Shown one piece after another: positions 24,703 through 31,926 of a DNA stretch of 64,000 bases. Within the stretch, counting starts at the first letter, position 1. Every line of letters begins with the position of its first letter. Both the position numbers and the translations under genes were made by a program. The notes beneath the pieces were generated by a model that made no database searches, was not told where the DNA came from, and saw only the letters and a program-made list of their open reading frames with translations. Source of the DNA: Pseudonocardia autotrophica (GTDB lineage: Bacteria > Actinomycetota > Actinomycetes > Mycobacteriales > Pseudonocardiaceae); assembly GCF_003945385.1 (NCBI RefSeq), contig NZ_AP018921.1, positions 225,156 to 289,155 on the forward strand, in the 5' to 3' direction.

Positions 24703-24945
24703 GCATGTCCACTCCGCGGAACCCACCCATGGCCGAACACCCCCGATCTCGCCGAGGTGCAGCGGGGCCATGAGCTGCAAGAGGTTCGGATGCGCTATGA
24801 GCGCGCGGCCGAGGCGGCTACCGGGCAGCTGCTCGAGGGGGGTGATCCTGCTCGCCGGGCTCTACCTCGCGTTGTCCGGGCCGATCGTCGGATTCACCGG
24901 GCCGCTGCAGACCCACAACCTGGTCGTCGACTCGGGCCGGCCCAA
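24703..24945 (+). pseudogene. SPW-repeat membrane protein remnant
   Basis: In two frames one reads PPDLAEVQRGHELQEVRMRY with ERAAEAATGQLLEG, then VILLAGLYLALSGPIVGFTG and THNLVVD. This is the start of an SPW-motif protein (GLYLA-SPWVVGF), with one extra G near 24838 breaking the frame and the second half missing. Confidence 0.6.
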
Positions 24946-24953
24946 ACGTCGGC

Positions 24954-24993
24954 CGGTCACCGGTCACCGGTCACCGGTCACCGGTCACCGGTC
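24954..24993. repeat. Heptanucleotide tandem repeat CCGGTCA
   Basis: Five and a half copies of the 7-mer lie at the break point of the SPW remnant. The TGA stop of the neighbouring minus-strand gene (24985-24987) falls within the array, so its C terminus is set by the repeat. Confidence 0.85.
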
Positions 24994-25926
24994 GAGTTCC
25001 CAGTAGCTGTCCGGGTTCGGGTCGCTGAGGACCCCGATGGCGTCGGTTGTGTCGCGGACCGCGGCGTAGCGGGCCTCGGCGAGTTCGGCGGCCTGGGGCC
25101 CGCCGACGACCTCGGCGGTGTAGCCCTGTTCGGGCCAGGTCGCCACAAGCGTCTGGCCGAGCAGCGCCGGCACCCGCACCGAGGACTGCCGAGTCCACCG
25201 AAACGCCTCCGGGGCCAACGGATCGGCGCCCACGACGGAGTCCTGCTCGTGGATGGGGATCTCCAGGGCGAGGTCGGGGTGGTGGCGTGGTCGGTGGAAT
25301 TCCCACTCGTTGGTGGTCGGGTGCTGCCCGGGCAGCACGTACCAGGTGACGCCGTCGGGCCCGACCTCAGTCACCGTCGGCGGCGTCTGGTTACGAGCCC
25401 GGCGCGCGCGGCGTCGCTGGCGCCACTGCCACACGCGAGACCGCCGGAGCCGGGTGTCGAACCCGACCTCGCGGATGACCATGGGCGCCGCCGACCACTC
25501 AGCAGGCCACGGCGCCGGGTGCGGGAACAGCAGCGCCACCCGCATCAGTTCTCCGGCCGGGAAGAAGCGCGCTTGGGCTGTGGCGGCGGCCTGGGCGATG
25601 GAGTGGGCGATCGAGCGTCCACGGTGGTCACCGAACTGGGCCAGCAACGCCACCGGCTCGGCTCCCGGCAGGGTCCCCGTCGTCGCCGTTGTCGGAGCTG
25701 TGTCGGCGGCCAGCTCGGGGGTGTAGATGCGGGCGTGCAGCACCGACTCCTGGCCGAGGCGCCCGTAACCGAGCACGGCTTCGTGCTGCAGCGTCCACGT
25801 GTACGGGCTTCGGGCCGGCCGACAGCTGCGCGGGCCCGCCCAGCCGGGCTCGTCCTGTTTCGGTGTCGGCACCGGAGCCGGGCCGCCCGGCGTCGTGTAA
25901 TGCGTTGCGATGATCGGTGCTCGCAC
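24985..25926 (-). CDS. Hypothetical protein, 313 residues
   Basis: The product is a soluble protein without signal or membrane segments. It has an N-terminal beta-rich region (YTWTLQHEAVLGYGRLGQ), a central Arg-rich stretch (RQRRRARRARNQT), and a C-terminal domain with WYVLPGQHPTTNEWEFHRP and LLGQTLVATWPEQGYTAEVV. I do not recognise a family. Codon usage is good over the full frame. It may belong with the replicon's transfer or maintenance genes, but nothing proves it. Confidence 0.6.
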   Translation of the reverse strand: MRAPIIATHYTTPGGPAPVPTPKQDEPGWAGPRSCRPARSPYTWTLQHEAVLGYGRLGQESVLHARIYTPELAADTAPTTATTGTLPGAEPVALLAQFGDHRGRSIAHSIAQAAATAQARFFPAGELMRVALLFPHPAPWPAEWSAAPMVIREVGFDTRLRRSRVWQWRQRRRARRARNQTPPTVTEVGPDGVTWYVLPGQHPTTNEWEFHRPRHHPDLALEIPIHEQDSVVGADPLAPEAFRWTRQSSVRVPALLGQTLVATWPEQGYTAEVVGGPQAAELAEARYAAVRDTTDAIGVLSDPNPDSYWELDR

Positions 25927-26352
25927 CGCCGCCCCTTCCTCGGGCTGCGCCCGTCCGCCAGCCCGCGGGGGCCGCTGCCCTCACAGTCCGCATCTCGCCC
26001 GGCCCACACTCCGCCGACCGATTCGGGCCGGCCGTCATGGGGCGATCAATGAGTCCTACACCATCGCGAAGACCTGCGGCACATGCCGTTCGTTCGCGGT
26101 GCTTGGCCTCGACAGAGAGGCAGTCGAACTCTCCAGTCCCCGGCGCCGGCCGGGTGGCATCACACCCTCCCTCCCGGCTGTCGGCGATCATGAAATTCCC
26201 TAGCTGAGGGGGTGTCGCGATCACGTAATTCCCTACCTCGATCACGGAATTCCCCGCGGGGACGACGTACGCGGCCGTGCGGCGTGTCGTCGGGGGTCCG
26301 GTCCTCGCAGTGCCCAGCCTGCGCGTCGACGAAGCAGGTCGACCGCGTGGGG
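25927..26352. other. Gene-free stretch containing an IS21 left end
   Basis: The first 250 bp show no supported gene. Three copies of GATCA-(C/T)G-(A/T/G)-AATTCCC start at about 26186, 26218 and 26239. Multiple short terminal repeats are characteristic of IS21 ends, where the transposase binds. The istA remnant follows at 26353. Confidence 0.6.
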
Positions 26353-26785
26353 ACACCGATGGCGAGGAGAAGTTTCACCGTGATCGACGTGACCGAGATC
26401 TTGGTCCATTGGTATGCGGGGCGGCCGAAGACCGAGGTGGCCGCCTCGCTGGGGGTGGACCCGAAGACGGTGCGCAAGTATGTGGCCCCGGCCGAGGCGG
26501 CCGGGTTCTGCCCGGGCGGTCCACCCGTGCGGTCTGGGGAGTGGGAGCGGCGGGTGCGGGAGTGGTTCCCGGAGCTGGTCGACGCCCGGTTGCGGCAGGT
26601 GTCGTGGCCGGCGATCGAGGCGCACCGCGACTACATCGTCGACCAGCTCGGCCGGCGGGTGACCGTGGCGACGGCCCACCAGCGGCTGCGCGACGAGCAC
26701 GGGCTGGAGGCCTCGGTAGCCAGCGTGCGGCGCTGGGTGCGGGCCAACCTGCCCGAAGAAGCTCGCCGCGATCAGGTGCGGGTCG
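26353..26785 (+). pseudogene. IS21-family transposase IstA, N-terminal remnant
   Basis: The frame encodes VTEILVHWYAGRPKTEVAAS, LGVDPKTVRKYVAPAEAAG and VTVATAHQRLRDEHGLEAS followed by VRRWVRANLPEEARRDQVRV, the HTH portion of IstA. The sequence then joins unrelated DNA just before the catalytic Asp motif. IstB and the right end are missing. Confidence 0.85.
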
Positions 26786-26876
26786 GCGAGCCCGAGGCCG
26801 GCGCCGCCGAGCAGCGCGCCGGCGAGCGCGAGGGCCACCACTCCTGGGCGTCGCCAGCGTGCTGGGATGCTTTCAC
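26770..26876 (-). pseudogene. Start of a secreted protein cut by the IS21 remnant
   Basis: AAGGAGGA stands 4 bp before a GTG at 26876. One frame on gives RWRRPGVVALALAGALLGGA and GLGLADPHLIA, a clear signal peptide, but the GTG frame itself is out of register. The gene joins IS21 DNA after about 35 codons. It was probably the next gene of the DsbA/CcdA operon before truncation. Confidence 0.45.
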
Positions 26877-27409
26877 GAGTCCTCCTTGAGCGGGTGTGGT
26901 TCTGTTGCGTCGAAGGCGCGCGGCGTGGCGGTGCGCCTGGTATCGGTGGATCCGCTGGCGCTGGGGGTGCTGGGTAAGGGGCAGGCGGTGGCGCCGCGCA
27001 GCCGGGCCCGTAGTGCGGCGGCGAGCCCGACCACGGCCAGTACGGCCAGGACTGGCTGCACGGGTTCGAACCAGGTGATGGCGCCGGTGTAGCCGAGGAC
27101 GAGCAGCACGAGCTTGTTGCAGACCGGGCAGCCGACGGCCAGGAAGCCCAGCAGCGCCCCGGCGGACGCCCGGCGTCCGCCCGGCCCGTCGGGGGCGCGG
27201 ACGTAGGTCGCCGCGACCAGGCCGGACAGCACCGCGACCAGCCCGAGTACCGGGTAGGCCCAGTCCGGCGTGGGAATCTCGCGCCAGAACCACGGGTTCG
27301 GCACGACGGCGGTCGGGACCGCGACGAGCACGACCGTGGCGAGGGTGGTCAGCGCCGCGACCGTCCAGTACCGCAGGGTCCAGGCCCGCACGGCGTCGAG
27401 GGCGGTCAC
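26873..27409 (-). CDS. Membrane protein with CPVC motif
   Basis: This 178-residue protein has four hydrophobic segments (residues about 15-35, 50-70, 82-105, 118-138) and a GCPVCNKLVLLVLG motif at the membrane edge. The Cys pair resembles membrane thiol-redox or metal-relay proteins. It follows the CcdA-like gene with a 4-bp overlap (its ATG at 27409), so it is co-translated. The Ser/Thr/Arg-rich C terminus is probably cytosolic. Family not recognised; a role in electron transfer to exported thiol proteins is inferred. Confidence 0.65.
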   Translation of the reverse strand: MTALDAVRAWTLRYWTVAALTTLATVVLVAVPTAVVPNPWFWREIPTPDWAYPVLGLVAVLSGLVAATYVRAPDGPGGRRASAGALLGFLAVGCPVCNKLVLLVLGYTGAITWFEPVQPVLAVLAVVGLAAALRARLRGATACPLPSTPSASGSTDTRRTATPRAFDATEPHPLKEDS

Positions 27410-28266
27410 CGGGCGTCCTCCGGCTCGCGCTCGCCGTCCGGGGTCCGGGTCCCACGGCGGCGCAGCAGCCGCACCGCCATCACCGCCAGGGCGAGCAGCA
27501 CGATCCCCAGCAGGACCGCCGTATCAGACACCCCGCCGAACAGGTCGGTGATCGCGGTCTGCGCGTCTGCCTGCTGGTCGACCGTGGTTGGCGCGATGAT
27601 CCCGGCGGTGCCGTCGGTGAGCAGGAACAGCAGCCCGATCCCGATGAACAATACCCCGGAGATCAGGCTGGTGGAGTGGGTGCGCAGCGGACCGAGGTGT
27701 ACCTTGCGCCCGCGCAGCCACGGCGTGCGTGAGAGGCCGAGGCGGTCCCACAGCAGGGCGAGCACGAACAGCGGGGCGGCCATCCCGACCGCGTAGGCGC
27801 CCAGCAGCGCGGCGCCGTACCCGGGGTCTGAGCCGACTGCGGCGACGGTCAGGATGCTGCCCAGCAGCGGCCCCGAGCAGAACCCGGCCAGGCCGTAGAC
27901 CGTGCCCAGGGCGTAGGTCGACACCGGTCCGGAGATCCGGATCCGCCCGGCGAGCCGGCCTGCGGTGGCGCTGCCGAACCCGATGCCCAGCACGCTGAGG
28001 ACACCGAACCCGATCAGTAGCAGCCCGCCCGCGGTGGTCACGACACCGCGGTACTGGGTGATCATCGCGCCGACCAGCGCCACCCCGGCGCCGAGCGGCA
28101 CCAGCACGGTCAGCAGTCCGGCGAGGAAGGTCAGCGTGCGCCCGACCAGGGTGCCGACCCGGTCGAAGGCGTAGGCGAAGAACGAGGGCAGCAGCAGCGC
28201 CGCGCACGGGCTGAGCAGCGACAGCAGCCCGCCGAGGAACGCGGTGAGCACACCCGCGCCGGTCAC
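27406..28266 (-). CDS. CcdA/DsbD-like membrane thiol transporter
   Basis: This 286-residue protein has six or more membrane helices and the CcdA hallmark LLSLLSPCAALLLPSFFAYA near the N terminus, with a matching second Cys motif GLAGFCSGPLLGSIL near residue 120. Such proteins carry reducing power from cytosolic thioredoxin to outside thiol proteins. The GTG at 28266 overlaps the DsbA stop (GTGA). The long C terminus ends in a charged tail. Its natural partner is the DsbA-like protein encoded just upstream. Confidence 0.82.
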   Translation of the reverse strand: MTGAGVLTAFLGGLLSLLSPCAALLLPSFFAYAFDRVGTLVGRTLTFLAGLLTVLVPLGAGVALVGAMITQYRGVVTTAGGLLLIGFGVLSVLGIGFGSATAGRLAGRIRISGPVSTYALGTVYGLAGFCSGPLLGSILTVAAVGSDPGYGAALLGAYAVGMAAPLFVLALLWDRLGLSRTPWLRGRKVHLGPLRTHSTSLISGVLFIGIGLLFLLTDGTAGIIAPTTVDQQADAQTAITDLFGGVSDTAVLLGIVLLALAVMAVRLLRRRGTRTPDGEREPEDAR

Positions 28267-29006
28267 GGCGCGGTCTCCAGTGCCTGGTCGATCTGAGCGC
28301 GGAACGCCTCGACCGGCTGCGCACCCATGATCGGGTAGCCGTTCACGACGAACGCCGGGGTGCTCGGCACCCCGATCGCACTGCCCTCGGCCAGATCCCG
28401 TTCCACCGCCTGGGCCACCTCGGGTGAGTCCATGTCGGCCCGGAACCGCGCCATGTCGGCGATTCCGGCCTGCTCGGCGTAGGTGAGCAGCTTGTCCTCG
28501 GGCAGGTCGGGTTTGGTGCGCTCGGGAGTGTCGGCGTAGACGGCGCGGTTGTACTCCCAGAACTTGCCCTGCAGCGCCGCGGCCCGTCCGGCGTGCGCGG
28601 CGACGGTGGATTCCGGCCCGAAGATCGGGTAGTCGCGCCACTCCAACCGCAAACGACCATCGTTCACGTACTCGTCGATCAGCTGCTGCTCGGTCTCCCG
28701 GCTGAACTTCGCACAGAACGGGCACCGGTAGTCCGAAAAGATGGTCATGGTGACCGGTGCGTCAGTGCGGCCGAGCGCGAGCGGGTCGCCTTCCTGGCGA
28801 CGAGCGAGGTCACCCAATGGCCCGATCGCGGCGGCCTCCCCCGCCGACGCCGACGGAGCCCCGGCGGCTTCCCCGTCCCGGCCCGAGCCGACCGCACCGG
28901 CGATCAGATACCCGACCAGACCAACGGCCACGACCGCCAAGGCGACGACGATCGCCACGTCCCGGCGCCGACCCCGCCGTTCGAGCGTTCCCGATGTGCG
29001 TCCCAC
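28263..29006 (-). CDS. DsbA-family exported thiol-disulfide oxidoreductase
   Basis: From the GTG at 29006 (preceded by AGAAGGGG) the product has 247 residues; an ATG at 29030 overlaps the operator. A basic stretch (RRGRRRD) and one membrane helix anchor it, followed by a Ser/Ala linker. The thioredoxin fold carries FSDYRCPFCAKFS as its active site and the cis-Pro loop GVPSTPAFVVNG. It would oxidise or isomerise exported proteins. It is transcribed with the CcdA-like gene, downstream of the BlaI-M56 pair. Confidence 0.88.
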   Translation of the reverse strand: MGRTSGTLERRGRRRDVAIVVALAVVAVGLVGYLIAGAVGSGRDGEAAGAPSASAGEAAAIGPLGDLARRQEGDPLALGRTDAPVTMTIFSDYRCPFCAKFSRETEQQLIDEYVNDGRLRLEWRDYPIFGPESTVAAHAGRAAALQGKFWEYNRAVYADTPERTKPDLPEDKLLTYAEQAGIADMARFRADMDSPEVAQAVERDLAEGSAIGVPSTPAFVVNGYPIMGAQPVEAFRAQIDQALETAP

Positions 29007-29017
29007 CCCAACCCCTT

Positions 29018-29035
29018 CTACTAATATCATAGTAG
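29018..29035. promoter_or_regulatory. BlaI-type operator candidate CTACTA-N6-TAGTAG
   Basis: A perfect 6-bp inverted repeat with a 6-bp centre overlaps the first possible start of the DsbA gene. A second partial dyad, CTACG-N8-TAGTAG, follows at about 29041-29058. TACTA/TAGTA-type dyads are the targets of BlaI/MecI-class repressors, and a BlaI gene lies in the same cluster. Confidence 0.6.
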
Positions 29036-29111
29036 TGATCTACGACGACGGTAGTAGACGGGCGTGAAGGGCCGGTCAACCGGGGGGCGGCGCCCGAGGG
29101 AAGCGTGTCGC

Positions 29112-30050
29112 TCAGGCCGACAGGCAGACCGCGAGCACCAGCATGGTTGCGCCGGTCGCGGGCAGCAGCGCGGGCACCAGCGCGATCGCACCGGTCATGG
29201 CTCGGGCGAGCACACCGTCGCAGCGCACCAGCGCCGGGCGCGGCGAGCTCAGCCAGGATTGGCGGGCCTGTGGGAACGCGTCGAAGCCGACGGTCCCGCG
29301 CGGGGCGCCCTGCCCGGCCGCGATCTCCTGCAGGGCCCGGGTCAGCGCCTCGGGACCGCACCGGCGCACCGCGGTCGCGTCGGCGGCGAGCTCGCACAGC
29401 ACCCCCACCGCACCCGGTGCCTGCCGGCACAGCGGCACTCGCGGCAGTGCCGCCGCCGCGGCGCGGGCGAACGCGATGACCAGGTGATGGCGCCCGCGCA
29501 CGTGCGCCCGCTCGTGGGCGATCACCGCCTCGACGGCACGAGGGTCGAGCCCGTGCAGACCTGTGGAGGCGACGACGATCCCGCGCCGGCCTCCGCCGAT
29601 GGAGAACGCGACCGGCTCGGCGCACGGAATCCACCAGACCCCGTCACGGACCGCGGCGACCGCGCGCAGCGCCCCCACCCGCTCGATCCGGTGCCGACGC
29701 TCGGCCCGCAGCGAACCAGTGAACAACACCGCGACCCGGGACAGCAGCACCAGCAACGCGGTCCCCACGACCAGCCGGACCAGCAGCAACCACGGCAGGT
29801 CGGTGCCCTCAGACAGGGCACGCCAGCAGACCACCGCGATTCCGATCATGCCATCCGGCACCGAGGGGTCGGGCAGCACGAGCACCGCGGCAGCGGTGAC
29901 CGCTGCTGCTGCGGCGGCGAGCAGCGTCACCACCCAGGCCGAGAGCGCGAGTGCCGGGTGCACCCCCGGCCTCCCGGCCGGGCGCAGATACGACGGTCCG
30001 GCCACCCCCAGGACGACGGCGGCGAACAGCAGCGCGACCGCGACCGTCAC
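29112..30050 (-). CDS. M56-family membrane metalloprotease (BlaR1-like)
   Basis: The 312-residue protein has four to five membrane helices and the zinc motif VIAHERAHVRGRHH (HExxH) near residue 195, with ELAADATAVR as the distal ligand region. It lacks an extracellular penicillin-binding sensor domain, like many actinobacterial M56 proteins. Its usual job is to sense an envelope signal and cleave the partner BlaI. The GTG at 30050 overlaps the blaI stop, giving coupled synthesis. Confidence 0.88.
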   Translation of the reverse strand: MTVAVALLFAAVVLGVAGPSYLRPAGRPGVHPALALSAWVVTLLAAAAAAVTAAAVLVLPDPSVPDGMIGIAVVCWRALSEGTDLPWLLLVRLVVGTALLVLLSRVAVLFTGSLRAERRHRIERVGALRAVAAVRDGVWWIPCAEPVAFSIGGGRRGIVVASTGLHGLDPRAVEAVIAHERAHVRGRHHLVIAFARAAAAALPRVPLCRQAPGAVGVLCELAADATAVRRCGPEALTRALQEIAAGQGAPRGTVGFDAFPQARQSWLSSPRPALVRCDGVLARAMTGAIALVPALLPATGATMLVLAVCLSA

Positions 30051-30403
30051 TCGCCGTCCCCCGACAGCGCGCGGCGCAGGAACTCGCTCTCGCGCTCGTC
30101 CATACCGCGGGCGAAGTGCACCAGCACACCCTCCGGGTCGCCGAGCGAATCGAGAACCTCCCGCAGCATCTCGGCGCCGGCCTCCTCCCGCGCCCGCGCC
30201 GGAATGTAGGCCCAGGCCCGGCCCACCCGCTCCCGGTGCACCCACCCCTTGCCGTGCAGGTTGTCCAGCACGGTCATCACGGTGGTGTAGGCCAGCGGCC
30301 GCTCCCCGGACAGCGCGCAGAGCACCTCCCGGACCGTCCGCGGGCCGTCCGCGTCCCACAGTGCGGCCATCACACGGCTTTGCAGCTCACCCAGACCCGC
30401 CAC
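30047..30403 (-). CDS. BlaI/MecI/CopY-family repressor
   Basis: The 118-residue winged-helix repressor reads LQSRVMAALWDADGPRTVRE, AYTTVMTVLDNLHGKGWVHR and AWAYIPARAREE, the standard BlaI domain, then a short dimerisation helix. It is probably cleaved in the course of M56 signalling. The targets are inferred to be its own cluster through the CTACTA-N6-TAGTAG dyad; no copy of that dyad was seen upstream of blaI itself. Confidence 0.9.
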   Translation of the reverse strand: MAGLGELQSRVMAALWDADGPRTVREVLCALSGERPLAYTTVMTVLDNLHGKGWVHRERVGRAWAYIPARAREEAGAEMLREVLDSLGDPEGVLVHFARGMDERESEFLRRALSGDGE

Positions 30404-30753
30404 CGGAACCTCCCCACTGCAGGGTCAGGGTACGCACGGTCAACCAGGCCACCGCCCGACCGCCACGGCGCGGCCCCGCCGCAGTGCCGATCGTGCGACG
30501 ACACCTCGGGCCACACACTGCCTGCGCTGTCGCCGACATCATGCTGCTTGAGCTTCCCGGTTTCCCGGAGTCTTTGATGACTGGTTCGATCTTGAGGAGC
30601 AGGAAGGAGGACTCTGTTGCCAGCGAGATCGACGTGACGCCCCTCCGGGCCGGCCGTGCCCGACGCCGTAGGTCGGCCCGTTATGCGCAAGCGGCCCTGC
30701 GTGCGCAGCCGTGGAGCGGGCGACGAGGCCGGCCTCCGGGACGTGGTGGACCG
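30404..30753. other. Intergenic stretch upstream of blaI
   Basis: About 350 bp without a supported gene. A GGAAGGAGGA sequence at about 30601-30610 looks like a ribosome site, but the following TTG frame stops after six codons, so a truncated gene start may lie here. Confidence 0.4.
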
Positions 30754-30781
30754 GTAGCCGGGCGTCGAGACGCCCGGCTAC
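30754..30781. terminator. Perfect 13-bp hairpin
   Basis: GTAGCCGGGCGTC, loop GA, GACGCCCGGCTAC. It lies 30 bp beyond the stop of the minus-strand gene at 30812. That stop itself sits in a second palindrome (CTAGCCC-C-GGGCTAG, 30812-30826). No U-run follows, so termination is only probable. Confidence 0.5.
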
Positions 30782-30811
30782 GGAAACGGTGGTCGCGGGC
30801 CGGGTCAGGCC

Positions 30812-31237
30812 CTAGCCCCGGGCTAGCCGCGGTTCCTCAACGCGAGGGACCATGATCGTGACGAAGAGCGCGAACACGACAAGCCAGGCCAGGAGGCTCA
30901 GGGACCGCGTTGCGATCGTCTCGCCGACGAGGATGGCTAGAACTGCACTGAACATCGGGTGGCGCACGTGTCGATAGGGCTCGTGCACTACCAGGGTGCG
31001 CGGTGGGTCCTGTGGCGACAATGTTCCCTCGCCCTCCTGGGCGAAGAGGCTGATCGTCCAGGCGAGCATCGCGACGCCGCCCGCGATCAGCAGGGCGCCG
31101 ACCGTCAGGGCCAGGTAGCCGAGTCCCGGACCAAGATCGACCGGAGCGGGTCCCAAGATCGTTACGATCAACGCTGGAATGATGATCGTGACGGTTACCG
31201 GACCGAGCAGTATCGCCCGCAGGCGCTGTACCAGCAT
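30812..31237 (-). CDS. ICMT/phospholipid-methyltransferase-like membrane protein, C-terminally short
   Basis: The 141 residues contain three or four helices and the core motif EPYRHVRHPMFSAVLAILVG of the isoprenylcysteine methyltransferase-like superfamily, which uses S-adenosylmethionine. The final segment that normally reads EE-L-RFG-EY-Y is replaced after VEEPRL by ARG and a stop inside a palindrome. It may therefore be inactive. It lies 60 bp downstream of another member of the same superfamily. Confidence 0.7.
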   Translation of the reverse strand: MLVQRLRAILLGPVTVTIIIPALIVTILGPAPVDLGPGLGYLALTVGALLIAGGVAMLAWTISLFAQEGEGTLSPQDPPRTLVVHEPYRHVRHPMFSAVLAILVGETIATRSLSLLAWLVVFALFVTIMVPRVEEPRLARG

Positions 31238-31297
31238 GGCGTTGACCTCCTGGCCGCATGTGCGGAGCCCAAGGGCGGGGCGCGAGGCCCCCGCCCG

Positions 31298-31849
31298 CTA
31301 TGACCGAACGCCGATCCAACGCGGAACTCGGCCGCACAGGCGCCCGTAGGCCGTTCCGAACTGTCGCTGCAGGTGCCTTTCCTCGACCGCTGCCCAGGCG
31401 CGCACGACTACGGCCAGTTCGATGGCCAGCAGCGCGGCCCGTGGTGAGTCTCGGGCGGCGGCGAGCCCGGCGGTGGCGGCGACGAAGCCCGTGTACTGGG
31501 GGTTGCGGCTGTAGTTGTAGATCCCGCCGGTGATCAGCTCACCGGTCTCGCCGCCGTTGAGCTGCTGCGGGCTGGCGAACGGCGTCATGCAGGCTCCTGC
31601 GAGAGCCGTCCCGGCTGCGGCGACGGCGTAGCCGGCGACGCGCCGGCCGGTCGGCACGTCGCGGTGGCGGGCGAGGGAGTCGGTGAGCAGGACTCCGAAC
31701 GTGGCGTAGGCAGCCCACATCATCATCTGGGTTCCCCGTCGCAGGGTTCCGTTGCGGTCCAGGTCATTGCGCATCCGGTGAAGGAGCGGGATTGTGGCGA
31801 CCGTGAGGACGGTGTTGGCCAGGCGTGCTGCTCGGTCTGCCGTGGTCAT
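31298..31849 (-). CDS. Methyltransferase-like membrane protein (ICMT/PEMT superfamily)
   Basis: From the ATG at 31849 the protein has 183 residues and about four helices. Near the C terminus TGGIYNYSRNPQYTGFVAAT and VVRAWAAVEERHLQRQFG are the SAM-binding signature of this superfamily, which is complete here. Substrate is unknown; lipids, isoprenoid-linked thiols or metals are possible. It lies just after a P1B ATPase (77-bp gap), and members are often found beside metal-transport genes. Confidence 0.75.
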   Translation of the reverse strand: MTTADRAARLANTVLTVATIPLLHRMRNDLDRNGTLRRGTQMMMWAAYATFGVLLTDSLARHRDVPTGRRVAGYAVAAAGTALAGACMTPFASPQQLNGGETGELITGGIYNYSRNPQYTGFVAATAGLAAARDSPRAALLAIELAVVVRAWAAVEERHLQRQFGTAYGRLCGRVPRWIGVRS

Positions 31850-31926
31850 GGGTGAGACCTCTGGTGTGCCTGTGTCTCTCGTGCGGCAGCGGGCGGTTCG
31901 GGGCTGCAGCATGCGCATCCGTCCGC

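Noticed and set aside
24954..24993. CCGGTCA array considered as a CRISPR or iteron origin
   Set aside because: Units are 7 bp without spacers, too short for CRISPR and not next to an initiator gene.
30754..30781. Perfect hairpin considered as an integron attC or IS200-type end
   Set aside because: No integrase or Y1 transposase is near, and the stem lacks the unpaired bases and box sequences of attC.
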